Part shown: one piece after another, positions 8,601 through 15,944 of the stretch
How the letters are laid out: every line of letters begins with the position of its first letter
Numbering within the stretch: the first letter of the stretch is position 1
Source of the DNA: Clostridia bacterium
GTDB taxonomy: Bacteria > Bacillota > Clostridia > Oscillospirales > CAG-272
NCBI GenBank assembly: GCA_017501245.1
Contig: JAFVXI010000018.1
Coordinates: 26,526 to 90,525 of the forward strand
Length of the DNA stretch: 64,000 nt
Direction of reading: 5' to 3'
Program-made: the position numbers and the translations under genes
The notes under the pieces: generated by a model
The model's database searches: none
Told to the model about the DNA's origin: nothing
What the model saw: the letters and a program-made list of their open reading frames with translations, nothing else

Positions 8601-9168
8601 CGGAAAAGTTCGACAGATCGGTGCCGTTAAACATAACGTAATACTGCTGCGAAGCATCGTTGCTTGTCGACGTGGATCCTGACTGTCCGTACCATCTGTT
8701 GTGGAAATAGAAGCCTTCAAGAAGAGCTCCGCTCGAAGAGCCGATATCGAAATCTATGACCAGATAGTCGGTGTTCTTATTATTCTTGATAACTCTGTTA
8801 TCAGTAAAGGTTCCGTCACCGTTGTCGACAAGAGTTCCGGTGTAACGGTTGTTTATGTAGATGGACGATGGTGCAATAGTCCAATATTCTCCGCCATCAC
8901 CAGCGACGGAGGGGTCTACCGAATCGGGGAAGCTATACTCCCAGATGCCATCCTCATTTTTCTTCATAGTGGGATCCTTAAGAGCTCCGCCGGGTGTACT
9001 GATGGTAAGGGATTTCGACCCCAATCCATCCATATCGTATACGACAGTGCCATAATCGCTTGCCTTAGGAGTCGCTATCTCCGCCGCAAACGCAGGGAGA
9101 ACCGCAAAGACGGATACGACCGATGCAAGTATAAGGGTTAGTGCGAGGAATTTGCTGAGTTTATTCAT
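5608..9168 (-). CDS. large secreted protein with LamG-like and beta-helix-like regions
   Basis: 1186 aa. The start is set at the ATG at 9168 because GGAGG lies six bases upstream; an ATG four codons earlier would contain that ribosome site. A clear Sec signal peptide covers residues 1 to about 28 (KFLALTLILASV...AFA-AE). Next come a region with the feel of a laminin-G/concanavalin fold (about 30-300, Tyr/Gly/Asn rich), repeated short strands typical of right-handed beta helices (about 330-850), and a C-terminal segment ending in a helix (EQRAEAQMMVTAIYNYAKAALAYK). No sortase motif, SLH domain or catalytic motif was recognised. Probably an extracellular carbohydrate- or surface-associated protein; function unknown. 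Confidence 0.75.
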   Translation of the reverse strand: MNKLSKFLALTLILASVVSVFAVLPAFAAEIATPKASDYGTVVYDMDGLGSKSLTISTPGGALKDPTMKKNEDGIWEYSFPDSVDPSVAGDGGEYWTIAPSSIYINNRYTGTLVDNGDGTFTDNRVIKNNKNTDYLVIDFDIGSSSGALLEGFYFHNRWYGQSGSTSTSNDASQQYYVMFNGTDLSNFSVSTYQSSGAYVQPAKTPGEWLNVTLIYDFSAVDEYGYAVPSEWVAYVYFDGIYCGTIGVPSAKAVQHYFNRVSTPTGIEYGKDCSTLFKNFTYTTFGRGYAGPMTESGMLGYTGINLSELPDLAYTQANTPSAEDKLMATIERVGEAEPIEVYSFDELDASLKDGDVVTLYRSITSTLIMDSNATVTFKDTAGTVLTPGVYGENDLVHIAAVVTADFTEGKILRVRNLNPNFKGARVAPEPSFVDVLTNEDTIVVGTSSAAIGSEVDYRYILMGDFDWEHGGSVRMYGDQATFDLNGYKMNLSHAVRAFNVDKDHNGRVIFKNGKLTICSTTGSDLAMTNSTSLIVFDCLEELELKHANTFIDQRGGAVILHDIERMYRTPYSYGETDTTYEVCTIVSSKSSGNNRSSLYIESVNLDLTKESERVPEGGTYENCANAPFLVNNVASSGSRQGSMHNFVYINDSAISIDNENVIEYTAFANSTGTLIKDEAGVITGWTQTPAYAINENEVKTVVNNSDLDTGAYNVFIVKVDSFYSANKGTKADPVYFAAEEFSYNLDFTFNNCTLKGAYALYQYTPKSVPEDLDYVYEVNVDFNSCDIDHSVSLIDHNSNDDMNVSLSDGSRMSSMKLVEDGDADINLILPEGSELAYTSINDQYNVIVTPSFEPYAYKLGNLDPTDFLWNLPAEGTDPVEIDRVIIPESKAGAYKYEWEISEDGKLYSAVIDKDFKISAKSNLTLYDNIFFNFYVKADLYDASKAYLTVTDLVNEKELVGELVSIDGSDYYKFQVKDLAPTMAEDKIISFVMHVDGAYNDSYNLEKTFSIYDYCSNILSNAKTDDDEIVRAIVNYLKAAYTVDGKDAQNLAKLIEGVEFDAVSGAEAEGGSEKDLTIAINYGPELNWIVKAEAGKSYTVKYTVNGNEITTTKTANENGFIYLTVKACDFLSDVTVGEAKMNIVSYYNSLATLEGLTDEQRAEAQMMVTAIYNYAKAALAYKTATNQ

Positions 9169-9180
9169 ATTATCCTCCAT

Positions 9181-9744
9181 TGATATAGCGGGCGCAACGC
9201 GCTGTGCGCTCGTAAAAATATATTTATACAGTAATATTTTAACATTGTTTTTAAGAAATACAAAAGACTTTAGTCAATTAATATTTTACATCAATGGAGA
9301 AAAACGGCAGAAAAAAGGCGACAATCAGCGTCCTGGAGGGCAAAAGACGTAGAGGCGACATAGATCCGAAGGACTCAAAGAGTGTAGAGGATGCGGAAAG
9401 GGTGGTGGAGGCAAAAGTGTGGAGGAGGCTAAGTGCGTAGAGGATAGGTAAACGTGGAGGAAGCAAAATCCCACGGGAGCGAATAGTAGTGCGGCTCTTC
9501 CCTTTCCTATTTGCGCTTTTCTTCTGCATTCTTGATTCTGCGCCCCTCTTTCCGCATTTTGCCTATTTCTGTCGTAGGCTGGAGAATGCGGTCGGCGGTT
9601 GGTTATTTTTACCATTTTATGGAAATTAAGTTTGTAGATCTTTTCACGTTTTTGCCCTTGATTTCAATTGGTAAATTGTGGTAAAATGTTGTTACGCTTT
9701 AGAATTTCCATTTTTTACCATTTTTATAACGGAAGGAGTTAACA
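9181..9744. other. noncoding leader regions between the secreted-protein gene and spo0A
   Basis: About 560 bp without a gene. The left part (9215-9295) is AT-rich and should hold the secreted-protein promoter. The middle (9300-9480) is purine-rich with loosely repeated GTAGAGG/GTGGAGG words every 10-25 bp. The right part (9603-9727) carries three copies of a GGTAAA/TTTACC-centred motif ahead of spo0A. Confidence 0.5.
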
Positions 9745-10527
9745 ATGATGGAAGAAGCAACGAAAATATTGATTTGCGACGAAAACAGAGAGGAAAGAGA
9801 GATGATAGTCGAGGCTCTGGCGCGCTGCGGCTACGGCTTTGTTTCGGAGGCGGAATCCGGCGAGGAGGCGCTTGAGCTGGCGATTGGCGGCGGCTTTGAC
9901 CTCATTATGACCGATCTGTGGCTGACAGGCATCGACGGCATCGGGCTGATAAGAGAGGCATCGAGAAGCTATGGCGAGGATAGGCCTGTTTTCGTCCTTA
10001 TATCTGCGTTAAACAAGCAGTCGCTGCTCGTGGAGGCGAGCGAGGCGGGAGCCGACGTCTGCATCCCCAAGCCCTTTGAGATCTCCACGCTGATCGGAAG
10101 GATCTCGGCGGCGATAAAGCTGCGCCGCTCAAGGCTCGAGGGCAAGCGCCCGCTGCTCTCCGAGGCGCCCGACATGGAGGCACAGGTGACGAAGATCATA
10201 CATCAGATAGGCGTCCCCGCACATATCAAGGGCTATCAGTATCTGCGCTCCGCCATCCTCATGGCAATCGACGATGCGGAGATAATCAACTCGGTGACGA
10301 AGGTGCTCTACCCTTCCGTCGCAAAGAAATACTCGACCACGACCTCCCGTGTCGAGCGAGCTATAAGGCACGCCATCGAGGTTGCGTGGGATAGGGGCGA
10401 CGTCGACACGCTCAATTCCTATTTCGGCTACACTATCCAGAACTCGCGCGGCAAGCCCACTAACTCGGAGTTTATCGCTATGATAGCAGACAACCTGCGC
10501 CTAAGACATAAATACGCTAACGTCTGA
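9745..10527 (+). CDS. spo0A: sporulation master regulator Spo0A
   Basis: 260 aa, the normal length. The N-terminal receiver has acidic Asp12, phospho-acceptor Asp57 (in [10 protein letters not shown]) and Lys109 (IPKP). The C-terminal effector domain (about 148-258) is strongly conserved, including [40 protein letters not shown] and [16 protein letters not shown]. Phosphorylated Spo0A starts sporulation and represses or activates 0A-box genes. The ATG follows AAGGAGT; a second ATG comes directly after. It is a single gene here, not in the common spoIVB-spo0A pair within view. Repeated GGTAAA-type motifs lie upstream. Confidence 0.98.
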   Translation: MMEEATKILICDENREEREMIVEALARCGYGFVSEAESGEEALELAIGGGFDLIMTDLWLTGIDGIGLIREASRSYGEDRPVFVLISALNKQSLLVEASEAGADVCIPKPFEISTLIGRISAAIKLRRSRLEGKRPLLSEAPDMEAQVTKIIHQIGVPAHIKGYQYLRSAILMAIDDAEIINSVTKVLYPSVAKKYSTTTSRVERAIRHAIEVAWDRGDVDTLNSYFGYTIQNSRGKPTNSEFIAMIADNLRLRHKYANV

Positions 10528-10605
10528 TCAGTGCTGTAAAAATCAATTTAAACCGGTTTTACGACATAGATTGACAATTATTATTTGCATTTAGGCTGAT
10601 TTTGC

Positions 10606-10634
10606 AATAAAAAAAGAGCGAGATTGCTCGCACT
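10606..10634 (-). terminator. possible minus-strand terminator
   Basis: GCGAG CAAT CTCGC on the minus strand followed by TCTTTTTTT. It is more than 230 bp past recR and would be a second stop for that operon; on the plus strand there is no T run, so it would not serve spo0A. Confidence 0.45.
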
Positions 10635-10732
10635 TTGATAAACAACTCGTCTAAGTTCCCTTTTGGAAAAACAAGGTAAAGCAAGGGAGGGGAGGCGAGA
10701 GGAAGGGGGGGTGACGCCCATAGAGACCCCGA

Positions 10733-10779
10733 CAAAAGGAAAAGGCGCAAGCCCACCTTAGAAGGTGTGGGCTTACGCC
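10733..10779 (-). terminator. terminator of the dnaX-ybaB-recR operon
   Basis: Long inverted repeat GGCG-AAGCCCAC...GTGGGCTT-CGCC at 10744-10779. On the minus strand it is followed by TTTTCCTTTT. It lies about 90 bp past the recR stop. Confidence 0.65.
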
Positions 10780-10866
10780 AAATAACCGTATTTAAATAAA
10801 TAGGAAGCGTGCCTTCACATACAGCTCGAATAGGAAGCGAGCTTCGGCTTGAGGCTCGGGCGAGGA

Positions 10867-11469
10867 TCAGAAGAAGCGCCTGCCCTCCATAGCACGCATC
10901 AGCGTTATCTCGTCGGCATACTCGATGTCGGAGCCGACGGGGATGCCGTGTGCGAGCCTGGACACCTTGACGTCACGGCCCTCAAGAAGCCTTGCGATAT
11001 AGGTGGCGGTGGTTTCGCCCTTTGGTGTGGGGTTTGTCGCTATGATGATCTCCTCGACGCCGCCCTCGTCTACCCTCGCAACAAGCTCCTTGATCTTCAG
11101 GTCAGCAGCCGTCACCTTATCGAGGGGGGAGAGTGCGCCGCCCAGCACGTGGTAAACGCCTCGGAAGCCTCTGACACGCTCCATGGTTATAACATCCTTT
11201 GCGGACTCGACGACACATATCACGCTGCGATCTCTTTTCTCGGAGCGGCAGATGTCGCACCCTTCTTCGGAGCCGGCAAGCCCGAAGCAGACAGGGCAGG
11301 TGTAGACGTCTCGCTTAACGCCGACGATAGCATCGGCAAATGCCACAGCATCAGCCTCCGAGAAATTGAGCGCAGCAAAGGCATAGCGTGCGGCAGTTCT
11401 TGCGCCGACGCCCGGCAGCATGCGAAACTTCTCTATCAGCCTCTCAATAGGCGCAATATATTCACTCAT
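10867..11469 (-). CDS. recR: recombination mediator RecR
   Basis: 200 aa, full length. Helix-hairpin-helix near residues 11-27 (KFRMLPGVGARTAARYA), a four-cysteine zinc site (Cys58, Cys61, Cys71, Cys74), then a Toprim domain (VICVVESAKDV...) and the C-terminal ATNPTPKGETTATYIARLL segment. RecR works with RecF/RecO to load RecA on gapped DNA. Its ATG overlaps the ybaB stop by one base, so the two are translationally coupled, as in the conserved dnaX-ybaB-recR operon. Confidence 0.97.
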   Translation of the reverse strand: MSEYIAPIERLIEKFRMLPGVGARTAARYAFAALNFSEADAVAFADAIVGVKRDVYTCPVCFGLAGSEEGCDICRSEKRDRSVICVVESAKDVITMERVRGFRGVYHVLGGALSPLDKVTAADLKIKELVARVDEGGVEEIIIATNPTPKGETTATYIARLLEGRDVKVSRLAHGIPVGSDIEYADEITLMRAMEGRRFF

Positions 11470-11819
11470 CAGAACAGACCGCCAAGGCCGCCCATACCGG
11501 GGATATTCAGTCCGCCCGTGAGCTTGGACATCTCCTCGGAGGCATCAGACTCAACTCTCTTTATAGCCTCGTTAACTGCGGCTACCACGAGATCCTCAAG
11601 CGTCTCGATATCGTCGGGGTCTACGACCTCCTCAGCGAGCTTGACAGACTGGATCTCCTTCTTTCCGTTTATCCTGACGGTAACGACACCGCCACCGGAG
11701 GAGACCTCGTAGGTGCGAGCCTCAAGCTCCTCCTGCTTAGCTACCATATCCTCCTGCATCTTTTTGATCATGGCCTGCATATTGCCTGCGCCGCCATTCT
11801 GGGGAATTCTGACCTTCAT
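11469..11819 (-). CDS. ybaB: YbaB/EbfC-family nucleoid-associated protein
   Basis: 116 aa. Family pattern: Met/Gln-rich helix (MQAMIKKMQEDMVAKQEELEART), the central strand VSSGGGVVTVRINGKKEIQSVKL, then PDDIETLEDLVVAAVNEAI, and a Gly/Leu/Phe-rich tail. Forms a dimeric DNA-binding 'tweezer'. It sits in its standard place between dnaX and recR. The ATG follows a GAAAGG site. Confidence 0.95.
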   Translation of the reverse strand: MKVRIPQNGGAGNMQAMIKKMQEDMVAKQEELEARTYEVSSGGGVVTVRINGKKEIQSVKLAEEVVDPDDIETLEDLVVAAVNEAIKRVESDASEEMSKLTGGLNIPGMGGLGGLF

Positions 11820-11884
11820 AAGTCTAACCTTTCAAAACGTTTTGTTATTTGGATTTCGGGGAAATTTACCCGATATTGTAAACC

Positions 11885-13507
11885 TTAGTTATCAATCCTT
11901 GAGAAAAGATCGTCGGTGACGGGAGAGAGCTTCGATGCGTCGATAGCCTCGACGGTGATCTTGACTGTGTCTGCCGACTTACCGAGCGCCTCTGCTATCG
12001 TCGTCCTGACGATCGCCATATCCGACTCAGAGCCCGAGAGCATCTTAGCGAAAAAGGCGTTCATATATATCCTATACCCTCCGTCGGGCATCACCATACA
12101 TCTCGAGCGTGCAAACTGCACGGCAAGAGGCCTTTTTATCTCGCCTATGCGGTCAAGCACACGGCGCCACTCTGCGAGCGGACGAGGCTCTGTAACGGTG
12201 GCACCCGAGGGCTCCGAGGCTGGCTGAGCGGGGCTTGCCTTCGGTGTGGGTGCGCTCGCCGCTGTGGGCTTGGCTACCTTTGGCTCACCGGCTTCTTTCG
12301 GTGCAGAACTTGACACGGGTCGGGGCTTCTCCTCTTCCTTGACCGAGATCCTGCCGGAGGTCAAGGCTCTCTCGAGCTCCTCCAAACGCAGGGCCAGAGC
12401 CTCGGGAGTGATGGCGCTTTTAGCGTCGCACATCCTCGTTAAGGCGATCTCTGCTATCGCTCTTTTTGAGTTATAAGCCCTCTGCATATCCGCCATAGCG
12501 CCTTCAAGCACCGTCGTGTGATATGCTAGGCGTGCGGGGGACAGCTCTCTTGCGATAGCCGCAAGCTCCTCGTATTCTCCCTCAGTGAGATCGAGATAGG
12601 AGGCGGCTCTGTCCGTGTTCTTCACTACCATTATGTCACGGTAGGCGTCGATCAGCTCCTGCCAGAAGACGGCAACGTCGCCGCTCTTCTCCACTATCTC
12701 GGAGATGGTCTTATATATCTTATCGTAGTTCTTTTCGATTATCGCTCTTATGATGCCGTAGGTGCTGTCACGGTTTCCCGAGCCGACGGTAGAAAAGACG
12801 AGCTCGGCGTCGATCCTCTGCCTTGCGCCTGCGCAAAGCTCGAGCAGTGAGATAGCGTCACGCATACCGCCCCTGGCAACCCTGGCGATGACCCTCGCAC
12901 CATCCTCGGTGAGGTCAATGCCCTCGCTGCCTGCGATCTCTTTGAGCCTGCCCACGATGTTCTCGCCCGAGATGCGCTTGAAGTCGAAGCGCTGACAGCG
13001 TGAGACGATGGTGGTCGGGAGCTTATGAAGCTCGGTAGTTGCGAGAATAAAAATAACGTACGTGGGGGGCTCCTCAAGCGTTTTAAGAAGGGCGTTAAAC
13101 GCCGAGGGCGACATCATATGCACCTCGTCGATGATATAGACCCTGAACTTCAGCTCGGCGGGGGTGAAGGCGATCTCGTCCTTCATATCCCTGACGTTGT
13201 CAACGCCGTTGTTGCTCGCTGCGTCCATCTCGATGACGTCAGTCGCCGTGCCTGCGTTTATCGCCTTGCAGGCGGCGCACTCGTTGCAGGGGTTTCCGCC
13301 CTTCGGGGAAAGGCAGTTGACCGCCTTGGCGAGGATCTTGGCGCAGGTGGTCTTACCCGTTCCGCGCGAGCCGCAGAAGAGATATGCGTGCGAGAGCCTG
13401 TTTTCCGAGACCTCGTATTTAAGGATATCGGTGATGGCGGACTGCCCGACAACGTCATCAAAATCCGTCGGACGCCACTTGCGGTATAAAGCTCTGTAAT
13501 CAGACAT
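11885..13507 (-). CDS. dnaX: DNA polymerase III subunit gamma/tau
   Basis: 540 aa. AAA+ clamp-loader ATPase with Walker A GSRGTGKT (46-53), a four-Cys zinc module (Cys65, 74, 77, 80), Walker B DEVH (127-130) and an arginine-finger segment SRCQRFDFKRI. A Pro/Ala/Ser-rich linker (about 395-440) leads to a C-terminal tau-like domain. Loads the beta clamp and tethers the polymerase. The ATG follows GGAGG. It lies directly downstream of the SRP RNA and upstream of ybaB-recR, the classic Firmicutes order. Confidence 0.97.
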   Translation of the reverse strand: MSDYRALYRKWRPTDFDDVVGQSAITDILKYEVSENRLSHAYLFCGSRGTGKTTCAKILAKAVNCLSPKGGNPCNECAACKAINAGTATDVIEMDAASNNGVDNVRDMKDEIAFTPAELKFRVYIIDEVHMMSPSAFNALLKTLEEPPTYVIFILATTELHKLPTTIVSRCQRFDFKRISGENIVGRLKEIAGSEGIDLTEDGARVIARVARGGMRDAISLLELCAGARQRIDAELVFSTVGSGNRDSTYGIIRAIIEKNYDKIYKTISEIVEKSGDVAVFWQELIDAYRDIMVVKNTDRAASYLDLTEGEYEELAAIARELSPARLAYHTTVLEGAMADMQRAYNSKRAIAEIALTRMCDAKSAITPEALALRLEELERALTSGRISVKEEEKPRPVSSSAPKEAGEPKVAKPTAASAPTPKASPAQPASEPSGATVTEPRPLAEWRRVLDRIGEIKRPLAVQFARSRCMVMPDGGYRIYMNAFFAKMLSGSESDMAIVRTTIAEALGKSADTVKITVEAIDASKLSPVTDDLFSRIDN

Positions 13508-13552
13508 ATAACCTCCACGAAAGTTCTCGGGCGCACGCCCGCATTATAGAAA

Positions 13553-13858
13553 GTCCGTGTGTCGGAAAGAGCCATACACCCCACCGTCGAAAATACCCTT
13601 ACATACGGTAACCCCCGTCTCTGCTCCGAACAGGCTCCCTCGCGGCACACGCGATAAACCGCTTAATGCTGCTTGGTTCCCCACCTGACATGGTTCACAG
13701 CCTCACGTTGCGCAAGACCAATTCCTCAACACAGCGAGCGAAGGTGCAGACTATACAAAAGTAATCCTCGGGCGGGGAATGAACCCCTGCTATAGCGGAT
13801 TTCAGGTACAAGGCACCGCTAATTCCCCGGCTGGTATGGCTCCGTCCGACACACGGAC
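13553..13858 (-). ncRNA. ffs: signal recognition particle RNA, large bacterial type
   Basis: About 306 nt on the minus strand. The termini pair exactly (CCGTGTGTCGGA near the 5' end with TCCGACACACGG near the 3' end). Domain IV shows GTCAGG, a GGAA tetraloop and AAGCAGC. The closing pairs next to the tetraloop are GG/CC rather than the common CC/GG, a compensated change. The length fits the long, Alu-domain-containing SRP RNA of Firmicutes. It sits just upstream of dnaX, its usual neighbour, and behind a near-consensus promoter. Confidence 0.93.
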
Positions 13859-13865
13859 GCATTAT

Positions 13866-13894
13866 ATTATAACAAATCCCTACACAAAAATCAA
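13866..13894 (-). promoter_or_regulatory. sigma-A promoter of the SRP RNA
   Basis: Minus-strand -35 TTGATT (13894-13889), 17-bp spacer, -10 TATAAT (13871-13866). The predicted start near 13858 matches the 5' end set independently by the terminal helix of the RNA. Confidence 0.85.
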
Positions 13895-14089
13895 GTGCTT
13901 TGGCGAAAAAATAAATCGACAGGCAGGACTATTCGGACGGTATAGCCACAGATATGGCTATCGCCGTGCAGATTATCAAGCAATTCGCATAGATATGCGC
14001 TTCAACCGCCTGCTTATAGATGGGTATCAGACCTTGAAGGCGGCACGGCACAAGGACAAGCTCACACCAAACTCCGCACGCCGGAGGGT

Positions 14090-14806
14090 CTAGACGATAT
14101 AGCCGCCCGAGAGATTCATGACATCGCCCGTGATAAAGCCTGCGCCGTCGCCTGCGAGGAAGAGCGCCGCCTCAGCGACCTCCTCCGGTCTGCCCATACG
14201 CATAAGCGGCGTTTCATCCTCGAGAGCCCTGATAGCATCGGGGTCGAGCGCCTTGTTCATATCCGTGGCGATGACGCCGGGGGCGATGCAGTTGACGGTG
14301 ATGCCCGAGGGGCCAAGCTCCTTGGCGAGAGCCTTGGTGAGCCCGATAAGCCCAGCCTTGGACGCCGAGTAGTGCGCCTCGCAGGAGGAGCCGACGACAC
14401 CCCACATAGAGGAGACGTTGATGATCCTGCCTGAGCGCCTTCTGACCATAGAGGGGATGACGGCCTTAGAGTAGATAAAGGGAGCTGTGAGGTTTACGCT
14501 GAGGGTGTTGTTCCACTCCTCGAGCGAGAGGTCGGTGAGGAGGGAGAAGGAGGAGATGGCGGCGTTGTTGATCAGTACGTCGATCTCGCCAAGGGTCTCG
14601 GTCGTTTTTTTGACGGCGGCAATGATCTCGGCCTCGGATGCAGAGTCCGCCCGGATGGCAAGGGCGCCGACGTCGTGAGAGAGAGCCTCCGCCTCGGAGG
14701 CAGATGACTTATAGGTAAAGGCGACCCTGTAGCCCGCCTTACTAAATGCAATAACGAGCGCTCTGCCGATGCCGCGAGAGCCTCCCGTGATCAGTACGGT
14801 TTTCAT
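14090..14806 (-). CDS. ymfI: SDR-family reductase, YmfI/EF-P 5-aminopentanone reductase type
   Basis: 238 aa from the ATG at 14806. A start 11 codons further out would lie on the predicted transcription start, so it is not used. Classical short-chain dehydrogenase: cofactor loop TGGSRGIG (7-14), NNAA (80-83), catalytic Ser133, Tyr146, Lys150. The SMWGVVGSSCEAHYSASKAG segment is like the YmfI group, which reduces 5-aminopentanone-modified EF-P in Bacillus. A plain FabG-like 3-oxoacyl reductase is the alternative, but no fatty-acid genes are nearby. Single gene behind a strong promoter, divergent from the regulator at 14890. Confidence 0.7.
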   Translation of the reverse strand: MKTVLITGGSRGIGRALVIAFSKAGYRVAFTYKSSASEAEALSHDVGALAIRADSASEAEIIAAVKKTTETLGEIDVLINNAAISSFSLLTDLSLEEWNNTLSVNLTAPFIYSKAVIPSMVRRRSGRIINVSSMWGVVGSSCEAHYSASKAGLIGLTKALAKELGPSGITVNCIAPGVIATDMNKALDPDAIRALEDETPLMRMGRPEEVAEAALFLAGDGAGFITGDVMNLSGGYIV

Positions 14807-14841
14807 TTTTATCCCCGTTTCACAAAATAATTTACGCATTA

Positions 14842-14870
14842 ATTATAGACTATGTATGCCCGCTTGTCAA
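14842..14870 (-). promoter_or_regulatory. consensus sigma-A promoter of the SDR gene
   Basis: Minus-strand -35 TTGACA (14870-14865), exact 17-bp spacer, -10 TATAAT (14847-14842). Twelve of twelve hexamer positions match consensus. The leader to the ATG at 14806 is about 28 nt. Confidence 0.85.
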
Positions 14871-14889
14871 GTGGAGAAGGAGATGGCTT

Positions 14890-15801
14890 ATGCTCTTAGT
14901 TGTTGATAAAAACCCCGAGAAGGCGTCGACCGTCGCCGAGATGCTCTACTATATGGGCTACCTCGCCTCGGCGATAGAGCCCGAGGAAGCACCCGGTGCC
15001 TGCGAGGAGGGGTTTTCTGCGATACTGTTTACCTCGCCCGATGGCTCGCCCGACGAGGCAGAGCTCGTTGAGCTTGTGAGGCTACTATACGATGCACCGA
15101 TATTTGCGATGACGCCAAGGCGTGCGAGAAGCGCAGGAGGAAAGTCTGACGCAATTCTTTACGGCAACGAAAAACGCCATAATACGACAACTATACTTAG
15201 CATATTTGAGCATTTAAGGCTTTCCGATACGAAGTTCAGCGCCTGCCACGGCGGGATAGACGAGATGAAGCTATGCACACTCGGAGCGCCCGAGCACCAT
15301 AGAAACACAAGAGTCGGAGCGCCACCGTCGGGTAGCGACCTTGGGGCTGAGGGCTACGACTATTCCCTCCCCTCACCGGGCGACAGGGCCCCCGGATGCG
15401 GCTCGCTGTTTGACGGGATAATAGACGGTGAGATCTTTTCGCCAAGGTCGGTAGAGAGGATATGCCTCTCGCTTGCTTTATACGGCAAAGAGCCGCTGGG
15501 ATCTTACACGGGTGGGGGTATAGACGCCTCGGTTGATGCGGCAGGGGTGTTCTGCTCGGGTGAGCGGATCCCCTTAACGAGGACAGAAACGATGATCGTG
15601 CGTTATCTCATCCACCGCTCGCCACGCTCTGCAACGGCAGAGGAGATCCTTGCGCACGCCTTCAGGCAAACGAGAGCCCCCGAGCCAACGAGCGTAAGAA
15701 CGCATATATCCATCATCAACAAGAAATTCCGTGAGACGGTCGGCAGACCCCTCACCCTCCCCTCCGACGACGGCACCTATTCCCTCTGTCAGCACAGCTG
15801 A
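14890..15801 (+). CDS. OmpR-type DNA-binding regulator with degenerate receiver
   Basis: 303 aa. The N-terminal 120 residues look like a response-regulator receiver (LLVVDKNPEKASTVAEMLYYMGY), but the third strand reads SAILFTSPDG, with no Asp at the phospho-acceptor position, and the conserved Lys is absent from FAMTPRRA. The linker (about 120-205) is low in complexity. Residues about 215-300 form an OmpR/PhoB winged helix (IPLTRTETMIVRYLIH...TSVRTHISIINKKFRE...DDGTYSL). It is probably a phosphorylation-independent regulator; no kinase gene is adjacent. The last codons and stop lie inside a perfect hairpin that begins the downstream array. Confidence 0.7.
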   Translation: MLLVVDKNPEKASTVAEMLYYMGYLASAIEPEEAPGACEEGFSAILFTSPDGSPDEAELVELVRLLYDAPIFAMTPRRARSAGGKSDAILYGNEKRHNTTTILSIFEHLRLSDTKFSACHGGIDEMKLCTLGAPEHHRNTRVGAPPSGSDLGAEGYDYSLPSPGDRAPGCGSLFDGIIDGEIFSPRSVERICLSLALYGKEPLGSYTGGGIDASVDAAGVFCSGERIPLTRTETMIVRYLIHRSPRSATAEEILAHAFRQTRAPEPTSVRTHISIINKKFRETVGRPLTLPSDDGTYSLCQHS

Positions 15802-15929
15802 CAGTATCACGCCTCTTTGCGGCAGAGCCGCAGTGAAGTTTGCCGTGGACGGCAAGTGAAGTTTCGCCAAATGCGAAGTGAAGTTTCGCCGGATGCGAAG
15901 TGAAGTTTTTGCTCGGGGCAAAAGTAATA
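15786..15929. repeat. hairpin array with GTGAAGTT spacers
   Basis: Six small hairpins in series: CTGTCAGC-ACA-GCTGACAG (15786-15804, covering the stop codon of the upstream gene), then TATCAC, TGCGGC-AGA-GCCGCA (15818-15832), and four more with TTGCCG, TTCGC, TTCGC and TTTTGC stems. From the second on they are separated by exactly GTGAAGTT. Stems are perfect but differ in sequence, while the spacer is constant. Confidence 0.85.
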
Positions 15930-15944
15930 GGTTGATGAACTTAT

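Noticed and set aside
10559-10756. 65-codon minus-strand frame downstream of spo0A
   Set aside because: Crosses one terminator hairpin and begins inside another, has no ribosome site and no recognisable product.
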